DNA of 64,000 nucleotides from Bryopsis sp. KO-2023 (Eukaryota; Chlorophyta; Ulvophyceae; Bryopsidales; Bryopsidaceae): the NCBI GenBank assembly GCA_030272585.1, contig BSYQ01000008.1:1364001-1428000 (forward strand), read 5' to 3'. Positions 11,643-22,407 of this stretch are shown here, one piece after another. Position numbers and translations under genes: made by a program. The notes under the pieces were generated by a model. The model searched no databases. It worked only from the letters and a program-made list of their open reading frames with translations, and had not been told where the DNA came from. The stretch's first letter is position 1. Each line of letters starts with the position of its first letter.

Positions 11643-13172
11643 AAAAGGGGTACAATAACATAACATAACATAATTACACGCGAAGAAGCCACCCAGCTTC
11701 TAAAAGCTTCTAAAAGCTTCTATATTGTCACGTTCGTTTGGTACTTGTTGGGGGGCGGATGTGTTGGGGGCCCCGTTTGGGTCTGATGAGTGGGTTACAC
11801 CGTTTTTGGATCGTCGATATGAGCAAGTTAAGTCGTTGGTTGAGTGTATTTCTGAGGTTGCTGATTCTCAGCTACAATTTCTTTTTTTGCGCTCCTGTTT
11901 AGGGGCATGTCGAGTGGTGCATCTTTTTCGCACTACTCCTCCTTGTTTGTATAGCAGTGTCCAACACTTCTTGGACCGCTTTGATGGTTTGTTACGGGAT
12001 TCTATGGAACAGTTTTTTTGTTTATCTTTATCTTCGATGGCTTGGTTGCAAACCAGCCTGCCGGTTCGTAGTGGGGGACTTGGGATTTCGGCTGGAAGTT
12101 GGTTTCATGCAGTAGCCTATTTTTCTTCTCTACATTTTGTTCGTCATGATTTGTCGATTCTTTCGGGGGTTTCTTTTTCTTCAAACCATCCTTCGTGGAG
12201 CTTTGCCGCTGTGCAACTTGATGATATTTTGCCGCCAGCAGCACTCAGTTCCCCCGAGGAGTGGTTCGCGAAGGAGCAGGTTACCCAGAAAGCGTTGACG
12301 TTGCTGGTTGGGGAGCGGCGGTTTGATGCTCTTTTGCGTCAAGGGTTCCGGCGGGATGAGGCGCGTTTGCGAAGTCTCTCTCTTCCTTATTCTGGGGCTT
12401 ACCTTTCTGCTTTGCCTAATCAGGCGTTGGGGACGGAGCTTTCTTCGGCGGCGTTCAATATTTTATTACGATGGCGGTTGGGTCTCCCCATGTATGAGGA
12501 TGGCGCTGTTTGTCCCATGTGTCATTCGTCCATGGATGTTTTTGGTGATCATGCTATCATGTGCCAAGTGGGGGGCAGTGTTTTGGCTCGTCATAATAGT
12601 ATCCGGAACTTTTTGTTCCATTTTTCTCGGTCGGCGGGTGTGCGTCCTCGCATGGAGTTGCACGTAGATTCTTCTTTTGAGCGTCCGGCCGACGTATTTT
12701 TTCCGTCTTGGCGGCATGGTAAGGCGTGTGTTATTGATGTCACTGTTTCGCATCCTTTACAGCAAGCCACTTTGGCTCGGGCTACTCGCGAAGCGGGGGC
12801 GGGCATTTTACGTTGTGTGGATCGCAAGGCTCAAGTGGCTGAGAAATGTCATCGTTTGGGGTTTGATTTTATCTGTTTTGCGGCCGAGTCTTTTGGCGGG
12901 TTTTCTTCGGACAGTGGTCATTTGATTCGTTCTTTATCCCGCGCAGTTGCGACTTGTCAAGATCTCCCGGTTTCAGTTGTTGTTGAAAGAGCGTGGCAGC
13001 AGCTCTCTCTTTCTTTACATCGGCCTCAGGGTAACGCTTTTTTGGAGCGATCTTCTTTGTCGTTTGATTCTTTTGCTTTTGATCGAGGGTAGACACAGTA
13101 TTGGGTTTGAGGTTGATGGATTGTGGACATAAATACGGACTTGTGTAATTAGCTTCTAAAAGGGGTACAATA
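11643..13172 (+). mobile_element. 5'-truncated non-LTR retrotransposon (LINE) with probable target-site duplication
   Basis: A reading frame for the 3' part of a LINE lies between two identical 15-base direct repeats (AAAAGGGGTACAATA at 11643-11657 and 13158-13172), which look like a target-site duplication. The motif AGCTTCTAAAA occurs in tandem near the 5' boundary (11695-11722) and once at the 3' boundary (13151-13161). The exact insertion edges are therefore ambiguous by about 40 bp on the left and a few bp on the right. Most of the reverse transcriptase is missing, as is usual for 5'-truncated LINE copies. Confidence 0.65.
11722..13092 (+). CDS. C-terminal fragment of a LINE polyprotein: RT thumb, zinc-binding motif, PD-(D/E)XK-like endonuclease, ~455 aa
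   Basis: The frame opens without a proper start codon and is a fragment. Near the N-terminus VLGAPFGSDEW and SLPVRSGGLGISAGSW resemble the end of a LINE reverse transcriptase. Further on CPMC ... GDHAIMC ... RHN forms a CxxC/H/C metal-binding site. It is followed by ERPADVFFPSW and ACVIDVTVSHP, the pattern of a restriction-enzyme-like nuclease core (D, then DxT/V) seen in some LINE C-termini. The frame is unbroken to its stop, so this copy is not very old. Assignment to a named clade would need a tree. Confidence 0.65.
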   Translation: MLSRSFGTCWGADVLGAPFGSDEWVTPFLDRRYEQVKSLVECISEVADSQLQFLFLRSCLGACRVVHLFRTTPPCLYSSVQHFLDRFDGLLRDSMEQFFCLSLSSMAWLQTSLPVRSGGLGISAGSWFHAVAYFSSLHFVRHDLSILSGVSFSSNHPSWSFAAVQLDDILPPAALSSPEEWFAKEQVTQKALTLLVGERRFDALLRQGFRRDEARLRSLSLPYSGAYLSALPNQALGTELSSAAFNILLRWRLGLPMYEDGAVCPMCHSSMDVFGDHAIMCQVGGSVLARHNSIRNFLFHFSRSAGVRPRMELHVDSSFERPADVFFPSWRHGKACVIDVTVSHPLQQATLARATREAGAGILRCVDRKAQVAEKCHRLGFDFICFAAESFGGFSSDSGHLIRSLSRAVATCQDLPVSVVVERAWQQLSLSLHRPQGNAFLERSSLSFDSFAFDRG

Positions 13173-13380
13173 CAATGCACAAATTCATCCCTACTGGAAT
13201 ACAAAAGAATCATTCTGAATGATGGTCTCCTCAATATTGAAAATTGACTGAATATCTCAATACTGAAAGGTGACTAATCTGCTTGAATTTGAGGGTCGCT
13301 GTGGCCAAATTAGACGACAGGAATTAACCCAGAAAATTCCTGGGATGGCGAGTGCTCATGGTGCAGTTTACCAAAACCAT
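13173..13380. other. Short intergenic stretch
   Basis: Contains the 3' flank of the cysteine-rich minus-strand gene; nothing else is seen. Confidence 0.4.
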
Positions 13381-14543
13381 TTAACTGCAGAAAAAGAAGC
13401 GGCACATTCCCGACTTGCACTCCCGTCTGCTCATGCACGGGTGGCCTCGTCCAAATTTCCCCACACAGTTGTTGAACGCGTCGCAAAATTCCCCGCTGCT
13501 GCGGGCCGCGCTGCACTTTCTGTTGCGAAAGCCGCCGCAGCACCGATATCGCTCCTGGGACGTGAATGATTCCAGACAAAGCGATCCTCTCCCAACTCTG
13601 TCGTCGCAATTCCGGAAAGTGCGGTCGCAGTATTTCCCCTTTCCGCACGCAGCGTCGTTCTTGAGCCGTTGTTGCAGAACCCGGTTTTGCACACCAAATC
13701 CCCGCTGCAGACCTTATCTTCGAGGCAAGGCGTTCCTTTCCCCACCTTCGGGGCGCAGACCTTGAAAGTTGTGTCACAGTACTCGCCGTCGTTGCATCCC
13801 TCGGAGCACCTTCTGTTGCAGAAGCCCCGAACGCACGCCAAACTCCCACTGCAAACCTTGTCCTCCACACAAGGCGTTCCTTTCCCCACCTTCGGGGCGC
13901 AGACCTTAAAAGTGGTGTCACAATACTCGAAGTCGTTGCATCCCTCGGTGCACCTCCTGTTGCAGAAGCCTCTGACGCAAGTGAATCGCTTCTTGCACAC
14001 TTTGTCCACCAGGCAAATGGAACCCCTTCCCACTTTCTCGGTGCATGCACCGAACGTCAGGTCGCAATACTCGTCCTCCTTGCAGTGCGCCTCGGAGCGA
14101 CACAGCGCAATGGAGACGACCGCCTCGTTCTTGCTGTTCCAGAGCGCAATCACGATCTTCGAGTTGCTGCCGCCGCCGATCGAAATAGCGTTGACCTTGG
14201 ATTCCTTCACACCCGTGGTCCTCTCGCTCGACTTCACCTGCGCCTCACCCTCCAGCCGCAAACCCCACGTGGTGCTTTTGTTGGCGCGGTCCACGTGAGT
14301 GACAAAGAATTTCAGGGCCCCCTTGATTCGGGTATCATCCACGAGTTCCTGAATCACCTTGGTCGTCATACCGTCCCCGCCGCCTAACGCTCCCAGCACC
14401 GCAAATGGCTTCACTTCAGCGACGAAAGACACCGCCACCTGCATTGCAATCCACCACACAACAATCTCGATCTCGATCTGAGAGCACTCCAGCATGCATA
14501 GACCACAAAAGGGTCCGAGATCGCTTGGGAAAGCTATGGGCAC
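13381..14543 (-). pseudogene. Cysteine-rich repeat protein with an apparent frameshift
   Basis: The first frame (from 14543, or more plausibly the Met at 14495, which begins a hydrophobic N-terminus MLECSQIEIEIVVWWIAMQV) has an extracellular-looking region and then repeated modules of about 45 residues. Each holds a YCD-type motif, KVGKG or RVGRG, and a closing C..GFC (for example EYCDTTFKVCAPKVGKG). These recall Dickkopf-N/EB-type cysteine modules. Near 13655-13690 the frame must change for modules four and five to continue (CGKGKYCDRTFRNC ... FCDAFNNCVGKFGRG), ending at 13381. The change equals a net one-base loss or two-base gain and there is no room for an intron. So this is either a recent pseudogene or an assembly error. 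The product would be secreted; its function is unknown. Confidence 0.65.
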
Positions 14544-14879
14544 CCCGGTGTCGACTCACTTCGAAGGAGGTCCCTGGGCCCAGCGTGGACACCTACACCG
14601 ATGCTTGGGCGCTTCCGAATGGCGTTCAGCACTTCGATGCTAGGGGCCACGCCCACACTGAGTAGAGCCTCCATGTAACAACGAACCCAGTCCTGCGAAG
14701 CTCGGAACCACGAGTGGCGCGGTTTTGGTGGGCTGTAGATTCAAAATAAGGGACGAGTCCGCCCTCAAGTTCAACACAAGGATGCCGGGCGCCCCGACAC
14801 TCCATTGAAAAAATCCTGAGAAAAAGCGTAAAACACACGGAAACACACGGAAACACACGGAAAGTTGATTGCTACCCAA
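14544..14879. other. Upstream region of the cysteine-rich gene with a small tandem repeat
   Basis: Contains about three copies of a 9-base unit (GGAAACACAC) at roughly 14835-14862; no gene seen. Confidence 0.45.
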
Positions 14880-15330
14880 CCCTCCACAACAATCATGTTG
14901 CATGTATCCTAAATGTGCATGTTAGGGGAGGGGGGGTTCAGCACGTTTCCACGTTGCAGCATCAATGCGAAAAAGAGACGTTGTTTGAAATCAAAGTTTT
15001 GGCAGATGGATTGCGTGTCGATTTTGAAAGTCATGATGGGAGTGATGGGAAAAATTGTGGCAGTGAAGGCCTGGTGGATATTTTCAAGATCTTGAATTAT
15101 TTTTTCCCCCTCTTCAATGTGCTTCCTTTGTTGAAAGAACCATGTTGATTGCAGGAGAATGGGTCTAACTCAACATCCTTTTTTGATTTGAAATTTGTGA
15201 GTGGCTGCCTGTAAGAGGAGGTAGAAAGAAACACCATAGGTTGGGTTGCTACAATCAGCGAACAACAATATAGCAAAAGTGTGGAAAATGGGTGCGAGCT
15301 GCATTTGCCTGAGTTTATCACAACAGAAAA
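14880..15330 (-). repeat. Outer repeat, copy 1 (inverted relative to 46600-47108)
   Basis: The reverse complement of this stretch matches 46600-47108 along its length. Shared blocks include CCCAACCTATGG, the run CTACCTCCTCTTACAGGCAG, and CATGCAACAT. A shorter, more diverged copy lies at 20865-21125. It sits just downstream, in the minus sense, of an LTR-element pol fragment (15642-15965), so it might be LTR or 3'-end sequence of that element, but I cannot show matching ends. Confidence 0.6.
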
Positions 15331-15641
15331 GCTTGTGCCAGCATGTGTTGTGTAAAGTTTGAACTGTACACGATAATAGAACAAAACGTTCGCAGACGAA
15401 GTTACTCCGTAAACTCAAAACAAATAAGGCATCTCTTACAACAACAACAGCCCCTATAAGTATCGCCCCTTTCACTTTCCGACCACAAACGTTCAACACA
15501 CCACAACCACAAGTTCCTCCCGTCACCACAACTCGGCCATCCAGCCGCAAACACCCACGCGTCTCATTTCGTCCCATTTCCCCTTCTCATCTAACTATCG
15601 ACTCTCCTTTTTCACCACACGCTTCCCTGCGCTTTCTTTCT

Positions 15642-15965
15642 CTAACCGTTCACAGGAAAAACAAAATCAGAGTGAACTCTAATCACTTGGTGTGGCATTG
15701 ACACCTTCAAAATAGTTCTAGATTCCCTTCCTACAATAAGTCCTGGTCCAATCCAATAAGGATCGAATTTATGCTGTTTACGAGTTTCCCTTTTGAAATC
15801 GTACACATAAACTCTCTGCCCGTTCTTCCATTCACGTTCATGCAAGCCCTTGCGATATTTCGCATTCACCTTTTGTCTGTGAGCCATCATACGTTGAACT
15901 GCGACCTTCCACTCCTTGAAAACTTGCCTCTGCGAAACGGAGGCAGCAGCCGCGAAGGGGCCCAT
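15642..15965 (-). mobile_element. Fragment of a Ty3-type LTR retrotransposon: integrase C-terminal region
   Basis: A 107-residue frame resembles the tail of a Ty3-type integrase. It has AHRQKVNAKYRKGLHEREW followed by KNGQRVYVYDFKRE, then FDPYWIGPGLIVGRES and a terminal short beta region. This is the GPF/chromo-adjacent fold that closes many Ty3 pol proteins. It is a broken remnant: only the pol tail is recognisable, and no reverse transcriptase is seen around it. It lies between the outer repeat and arm A of the inverted duplication. Confidence 0.6.
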
Positions 15966-16089
15966 CCGCAGTACAAGTACCGGTCCATGGCAGCGCTCGA
16001 TCGTCCCATCGGTAGCGCTGCCTGCCTCGCCGCGGATTTAGTCCCAATTCGCCGCGTACCATTTCGGCGCAATCCAAAACTCACTACTC

Positions 16090-19000
16090 CCCAACACGCG
16101 TTACGACTCGTCCCCAGCGCTGGACGAGCGCACACTTGGCAATTCCAGTTTGCTGTTGCTCAGTGGTTTGTGCAGCAGGGCTCTGGCTCTGTGGGTTCTC
16201 CGTTGGTGTTCTTGTAAGGCTTGAACTACGAATTTCTGTGAACCAATGAGCAGATGCTCAATCATGGGCATGCTCCAAGAGGCTTTCAGCTTGGACAGAT
16301 CTTTGAGGGGGGTGATAAACGACTATTAAAAAGAAAAGATAATCAAGAAAGTTTGGACATTCGGACAGGGAGTTGTGTCTGGTCATAATTCATTGGAGCA
16401 TTTATTTCATGGTCAAGCCAGATTGGGCTTCCATGGTTAGCCAGCGCTCGATTTTTTAGGACATGCGAAATTCAAACTGCCCTGCAGACTGCTTTTGTAA
16501 GCAGAACTGTACAAATCAAATGAGTTTTGAAAAGAGTGGAGATATTTTTGATCGAAGGCTTTGCCTAAATAACAAACAATTCGTTGACATTCGAAGACTC
16601 AGAGCAAAAAGGGTTCAATCAAAATTAAAGAGAATGAGGAGAAATTTCCTTGAAAGAGTCCATCAACTTCACACTTCATACCCAACAAAAAATTTTGTCT
16701 GAAAAAAACCAATCAAAGTTGGAGCGAAGCTCACTTCCTGGATCCATTCTGCAGGCGGCTGGCCAACATCGCCATGTCCCTGGCAACTTGCTGCAATTCG
16801 CTGCTGCTGGATCTTTTTCTCCCTGATTGCCTGTTCTCTTCGTGAATTCTTCGAGGAATCTTTCCGTTGCGACTTGCGGCATATCGAGACCTACCACTCC
16901 TGGATGGTTGCCCAGAAGAGCCACTATTGGCATGCCTGATTTTGTTCATCAGGTGCTCTTGATGGACTCTCCACCTCTCCTCGACCTCGTGGACCGATCG
17001 GTCGACCACAGCCGGCGAAAAGATGCTTGGCAAGCTGTTGAGGTCGCTCTCAAACGATTCTGTGTACTGTCCGTGGTGATCGGCAGGTTGGAAGTGCTGC
17101 TCCCAGGCCGTGTGTCGTGGATATCGACTTTGCTCAGCTCCTCTCGGTGGATACACATTCATACCTCGTTGGTTCGAAGCGAAGCGCTCCATTGTCGCAC
17201 CAGAAAAGCCATTGTGATATCGGCGATCAAATTCTTCGACAAAATGAGTGCTGTCATGGAAATCCCTGGACCTGGAGTCTCTTGGAGACATGTTCCTTCT
17301 TGATTTGCCATTGTGTCCATTCTGTTGACGTTTGAGTTGGCTTCGTTCTCTTTCTCTGATGTAGTGTGCTTCGTTGTGGAATCCTTCATGGGAATCTACT
17401 CGATTGTAGTACCCGTCCCTTTGGTAACTGTCTTGAAATCCTGGAGCTTCGGTTCTCACATACCGACTGCTCTGGTTATAGTCATCCTGCGCTCTCCTTG
17501 GACGAAACCCGTGGCTCATAATGGGTCGCCTCGGTGTCTCAGTGCTTTGGTCTGTATCTGTGGTGGGTTCAGACTCAGACATTTTCTGACATGCCTCCTG
17601 AACAGTCTCCCCCATTGTTTTGCACAACGACCGAAGTACATCCCATGACGCCTCTCCATTCTCAACTCGCTCGCCACCTCCGTCTGAATCAGGATTAGGC
17701 GGCCACGCGTGTGCAACTCCACTGGAGGACTCCTTCAAAATGCTAGGTTGTCTATCTTCTTCTTGGTGAAAATTTTGAATTGATGTCTGCAAGGGTTGCT
17801 TGACATCCCTTGCTACCTCTGCACCCCTGTTTTCAGCCTTCGTTTCGACTTTCGCATCCCTTAAAAGGGTTTCTTTCTCAGCGAAATGTAGATGCAGGTG
17901 AAACTGATCAGGCACAACCTTTGTGGTTGTGCTCTTGATTCCCCCCAGAGCAAATCGGTCAAGAAGCTCTTTTGGGATGATTTCAGATAGCCACTCCGCC
18001 CCTGGCTGTTGATCCTTGAGGTCAAACTCGGTGCCATCCAGCAGTTTTTCCTTGGGGGGAGCTTGTGGAATGGGTTCTTTGCTTGACGTTTGTGTGGACG
18101 TGTCAAGTCTAACCTTCTCCTGTTTTTTCGCGGTTTCTGTCTTTCTAAAAATCAAGGATTCTCCAGTCTGAATCCCGACTGTGCATGCGTTGGTAATCTC
18201 TGTTTCTTCTCGAGGCTTATCGGTGCTTGTCTGGGAACCCGTCAAGGACTCTTTGATTTCAGCCTGAATTTCTGCCGTCCTGGCCTTCACTACCTCCTTT
18301 TCGTTCTCAAGGTCCCTCGAGTCCCTCAACACCGACAAGGCTCTGACGCTGGGGTGAGTCGTGGTATCGCTGTCTTTTTGAATCGCCTCAGTCGCTTGGG
18401 GCTTTTCTCCATCCGAAAAAGCCTTGTTTTCCTGATCAGAAACGGGGAGAGATGATTCCTCATGTGATATCCTCCCGTGGGGTTTGATTTCCCCTGAGCT
18501 ATCAATCGACATGGACTTCAAGCACTCTCTCTTGTTGCTGGCCTTCTTACATCCCTCACTGGAGCTCGATTCCAGCACGTTGCGATTGCCCCCAGCCGTT
18601 ACCGAATTCACATTTTCTTGTGACTCGCCAAGATGCCCTCCAAGCTTTGGCTGGGTGCTTCTCGATGCAGAAAATGTAGATGGAACTGGTATAGCTGTGA
18701 ACTTTTTCCTTTGGCCCCCGTCACTCGCCCAACAGTTCTCACGATTGAACTGGGTTCTTAGGTCGTTGTCATTGCTGGTTTGGGATTTGTAGACCTCTTT
18801 CGCCCCACAACTGTTCCCCATGCTTCCGTCCAAATTGGGGTTCGAGGGCACCTCCTTCCCTTCGTTCTGGTCGTCGGATGGGCCATCGTCGAAACTCGAA
18901 TAATACCCCTGTCAGAACAAAGGTTGATGGCTCAGCGTGTCCAAAACATGGTAGTCGAATTAAGACTTGGATCGGTATCTGTTTGTTTAGTGTTCGTCGC

Positions 19001-20732
19001 TGTTTGTGCTGGTCGAAATACAGAAGCTATCTTTCAGCCCTGCTCATTGTCTGCTTTCTAGTTCCGTCCTGTGGGGACACCGTACCTTCTCATCGAACTC
19101 GTCGGTCTTGAAATCCTCATCGCCACTTTCGAGCCACTGCATAGACGACTCGTCTCCCCTCGACTCGTCGCTTCCAAACTCATCGTAGTGGGCGTAGCGA
19201 TAGATGTGCCGGACGACCTGGAGATCCAAACGTGGCGCGAGTTTCTTTCATGTGGACGGAGCAGAATCCAAATGATAACAAGGCGACTTTTCCAAAACGA
19301 CATACCTGGGGTTCAGCTGGACGAAGCGGCTCCGTGAGATCGCTAACCTGACGTTGTGGCCACTCCTCTTGCCCGTCCTCCGACACATCGCCTGTGTGGG
19401 TGGTTGCCAAGGACGCAGCAAGGGCAACCTGCAGATGCAAATGAAATTTGTGACGTCGCTCGAAAACACCAAAGGAAAAGCACCAGAATCGCTACACACC
19501 TCGACATTGCGTGGGAGGGAGCAATGGTCAGACCCATCAGATGCCTCGTATTCATCCATCGACTCGGGTTTGTCCCCGCACTGAACTGAGCCAGTCCTCG
19601 CCGAACCAGAATCGCACTCTCGTGATGCACCATCCAATTCGACCCCCTTTGCGATATGGACATGGCGCTTCGAGGATACAGACCCCTCTCCGCAGCTCTT
19701 TTGAACCTGTGGCTGTGTGTGATGCGGAGGCTGGGCGCTGAAGTCGGACACACCCAACAGATTCCTGCACTTCGACAAGAAGTTCGACTCTCGAAGCTCT
19801 TCAAGCTGCTTTTTGACGACTTTGGTTTGCTCCAGCAACGCGCCGTTCGAGGTGGTGGGTCCCTTTGGGCTTCTGGAGGATTCCCCGCTGGAATGCCCTT
19901 GGGGTAACTGACGTCTCTCGCTGGGTTCATTCGCTCGAGGACTTGTGGGTTTGCCGTTTGCACCCTGCAGGAGCGCTCTGGCTCTTGCTGCACTGGAACT
20001 GGTGTTCCACGCTGCGCCCAAGTTCGGATACGGTTGGTAGTCGACGGACGAGTCCTGCGAAGGCCGATCCCACAGAGCACAGTAGAAACGACTATACCCT
20101 GCTGGTCTGGTGCGCTCTTGTTCGCGCCCAAAAAAGCTGCCAAGATCTGACCCAGTACCCAGCCACTCAGAGACCTTGATGGACGCGTCTGACGTTGTAT
20201 TGCTCCCTGCTGTTGCAGCAAAAGCAAGAGAACAGTGAACGTCAGGACAAAGTGTGGTCCAGTCGACCAGACCAGACGTCGAAACCTTTTGACGGTAATC
20301 ACAACAGTTGAGCTTGGCCGTCAAAAGTTCCACACCTCCACCGTAGCGCTCCGTGCTTTCGCGAACCCTCTGCATGACCGCGTGGGGTCCTTGCAGCCCA
20401 AGCAGATCGCTGATGGTTTGTCTGCTCATTCGGATAGGCTATCCTGGAGGTGAAAGGTTCAGGTGCTGACGGCCTGGTGGGTCAATGCTTAAAGCCAAGC
20501 GCGGGAAGAATTGGCGGGGGCGAATGATGGAACTTGATTCTGTCATTGCAAACATTTGGTTTGAGCGGTTGTGGTTGCTTGCAAGGAAATTGTGTTGCAA
20601 ATGGAACAATGATATCCACGGAATCTGTAAAACCAGCAGTTGGGAGGGTAGCCATTTGAGGTCCGTGCAGCAATTGACGATTTCTTTGAAAAAGCTAACG
20701 CAACAAGGCGAAAATGGAGACACTTATTTTCG
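16090..20732 (-). repeat. Arm A of a large inverted duplication (pairs with 37971-43437)
   Basis: The reverse complement matches arm B from the sequence just upstream of the gene start (20732 pairs with 37971) through all four exons and introns to a point about 0.6 kb past the stop codon (16090 pairs with 43437). The protein-coding parts differ by roughly 5-20 percent by eye, so the duplication is not brand new. Arm A lacks a segment of about 0.84 kb that arm B has at 42440-43280. Confidence 0.85.
16731..20429 (-). CDS. Unknown four-exon protein, copy A, 1120 aa
   Basis: Exons 20429-19500, 19428-19306, 19217-19086 and 18908-16731, all joined by phase-0 GT-AG introns, total 1121 codons with stop. 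I do not recognise the family. The N-terminus (MSRQTISDLLGLQGPHAVMQ) is the most ordered-looking part. A short segment TKVVKKQLEELRE could be a coiled coil. The middle is acidic and Ser/Lys/Glu-rich. The C-terminal 300 residues are Arg/Ser/Tyr/His-rich (RERERSQLKRQQNGH, SRSGRSRY), suggesting an RNA- or cytoskeleton-associated disordered protein. A Val-Glu-rich helix (DRSVHEVEERWRVHQEHL) lies near the end. No signal peptide or membrane segment is seen. Both copies keep the whole frame and the same splice sites, which argues that both are functional. Confidence 0.75.
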
Positions 20733-21697
20733 CTCAAGTCCAAAAATGGGAACCAAAAAAAACAAAGTGCTCAGGCAAAAATGGAAACGGTGAACATCAC
20801 AGATTTGAAAATTTTGATGGTGGGAGAATCAGTATAGATGAAACGAGCTTCAGATTCAAGAAATTCAACCAGGCCTTTCACTAGCACAATTTTTGTCACT
20901 CCCATCAGTGATGGGCCATCAGCACTTCCACAATCACCGAAAGCCACTGCTGATCTTTGTTTCTCTGCAAATGACTCCAGGCAACCTCATGACCCCCTCC
21001 TCCTGGTCGAGTTCTCATCTTTCCAATTTGATTGGATTGCAACCCTGCAACAAGTAAAAAACAGACCCCCCCTGCCCTTTCGGAAAAACAAACATGCTCA
21101 CATAGGAAACATGCAACGTGAAATCTGAATTTGCAGAAATGAGTGAGTAAGTTGTTGAAGATATCTGCTGTGAGTTGTGGTTTTTCCATCATTTTTTTCT
21201 TTTTACGAAAGCCGCTCCCCTAAGGTCCGCTTTTTTGGTGCTGGGATGTGATGCATTTCATGGTAGCAATGGAGTTCTTTTCGTGTATGGAAAAGAAACC
21301 AAAACCAAAAAACACAGCACAGGGATGTTGAAATTTCCCCACTCTACAGAACTAGAGAATGCCGACAATGCTCAAAAACCAAGATCAACAAATTATCAAC
21401 TTTGTATAATCACCTTCAGCAGACTGGGTTCAGGCGACCTGGTTTTTTTGCAACTAGAGATGAACACTTTTCCAGAAATATAATCTTAAACAATAGACCC
21501 CCCTTGCATCCACCCAACCCTTTGACACCACACCCCTCAGCTTTATTATGACATCGAAATCCCTCAGATTTATTGACAAACAAAACACCCACCGAATCGC
21601 CTTTTTAACAACGAAAAACACATTAAAAAAGAGAACTGGTTGAGAAACCCCCTTCGGCCAGTCTTGGGCTGGCATTATTACGTGTGACCGTAATTTG
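20733..21697. other. Intergenic, containing a diverged outer-repeat copy
   Basis: 20865-21125 is a partial, same-strand relative of 46850-47075 (listed separately). The rest is AT-rich with no gene. 21490-21697 is the likely 3' region of the small minus-strand gene. Confidence 0.5.
20865..21125 (+). repeat. Outer repeat, copy 3 (partial, diverged)
   Basis: Matches 46850-47075 in order: CCAGGCC(T)TTCACT, CACAATTTTT, CACTCCCATCA, then AAAAACAAACATGC and GGA(A/T)ACATGCAAC. Shorter and less conserved than the other two copies. Confidence 0.5.
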
Positions 21698-21925
21698 TCA
21701 CACTTTCCGCTTGAGGCGGTCAGACTTTGATAAGATTCTCCGACACCCGGCTCCGGAGCAGCTGCTGCTTTCTGAGTAGCCAGTTCCGAAACTGGTGTCA
21801 AAATCTTCATCATAATCATATCCTAAGAAGTCCTGTTTGGGGCTTCGGAACAGCAATGCTCCGGAGCCAGCTTGAAATGTCAAAAAGATCACTCCAAACA
21901 GAAGCAACAAGCGATGGGCTGCCAT
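21698..21925 (-). CDS. Small secreted peptide, 75 aa
   Basis: The chosen start (Met at 21925) gives a typical signal peptide: MAAHRLLLLFGVIFLTFQAG followed by SGA, a likely cleavage site. The mature part of about 50 residues is acidic in the middle (YDYDEDFD), then Ser/Gly-rich with two cysteines (SSSCSGAGC), and ends in a basic cluster (RLKRKV). The frame continues upstream to 22030, but those residues would spoil the signal peptide. A TATATATGG stretch lies about 110 bases upstream on the coding strand. I know no family for it. It could be a hormone-like or cell-wall peptide, or a chance frame. Confidence 0.45.
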   Translation of the reverse strand: MAAHRLLLLFGVIFLTFQAGSGALLFRSPKQDFLGYDYDEDFDTSFGTGYSESSSCSGAGCRRILSKSDRLKRKV

Positions 21926-22176
21926 TTTGATATAGTGGAAGCGTACTGAAACACCACAGAAGTTCCAGAGAAATCTGGTCAGGCACTTCATGATTCTTGG
22001 TGAAACGATCTGGACTGACCACAACCTCACAAAAAAAGATATATATGGTTGCCATATTTTGCTTCTCAGTTATTCCACAAAATCATCGTTCTTGTTTTGA
22101 TGTCAGACGCAACACGAGCATCTACTTTCGAACTGGAGCAATGGAAAAAGTGTTCCGCCGTTTCGGGGGTGGCGAA

Positions 22177-22194
22177 CACCTCTAGCTAGAGGTG
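22177..22194. repeat. Perfect 18-bp palindrome
   Basis: CACCTCTAG followed by its exact reverse complement, in otherwise gene-free sequence. Could be a protein-binding site or chance. Confidence 0.4.
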
Positions 22195-22407
22195 AATCGA
22201 AACGTTAACGTGAATCCTCGCAAGCTCCCAAATAAGGCTGCGAGACGAAATATATAGATGCGCCGCCAGCTGGCAGAGAGCGTATTGCACAAAGCCAATT
22301 ACCTGTGTCGTTGAAAAGCACCCCCAAATCTATCCACGCCCGTGAACAGCAGACAGAAATCGAAGTGGAGCTTTTTGAAGCCGTTGCACCTGACAATCAA
22401 GGGCAGG

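Noticed and set aside
16463-16702. 79-residue plus-strand frame with Cys residues
   Set aside because: Lies in the 3' flank shared by both arms and is not kept as a frame in arm B.
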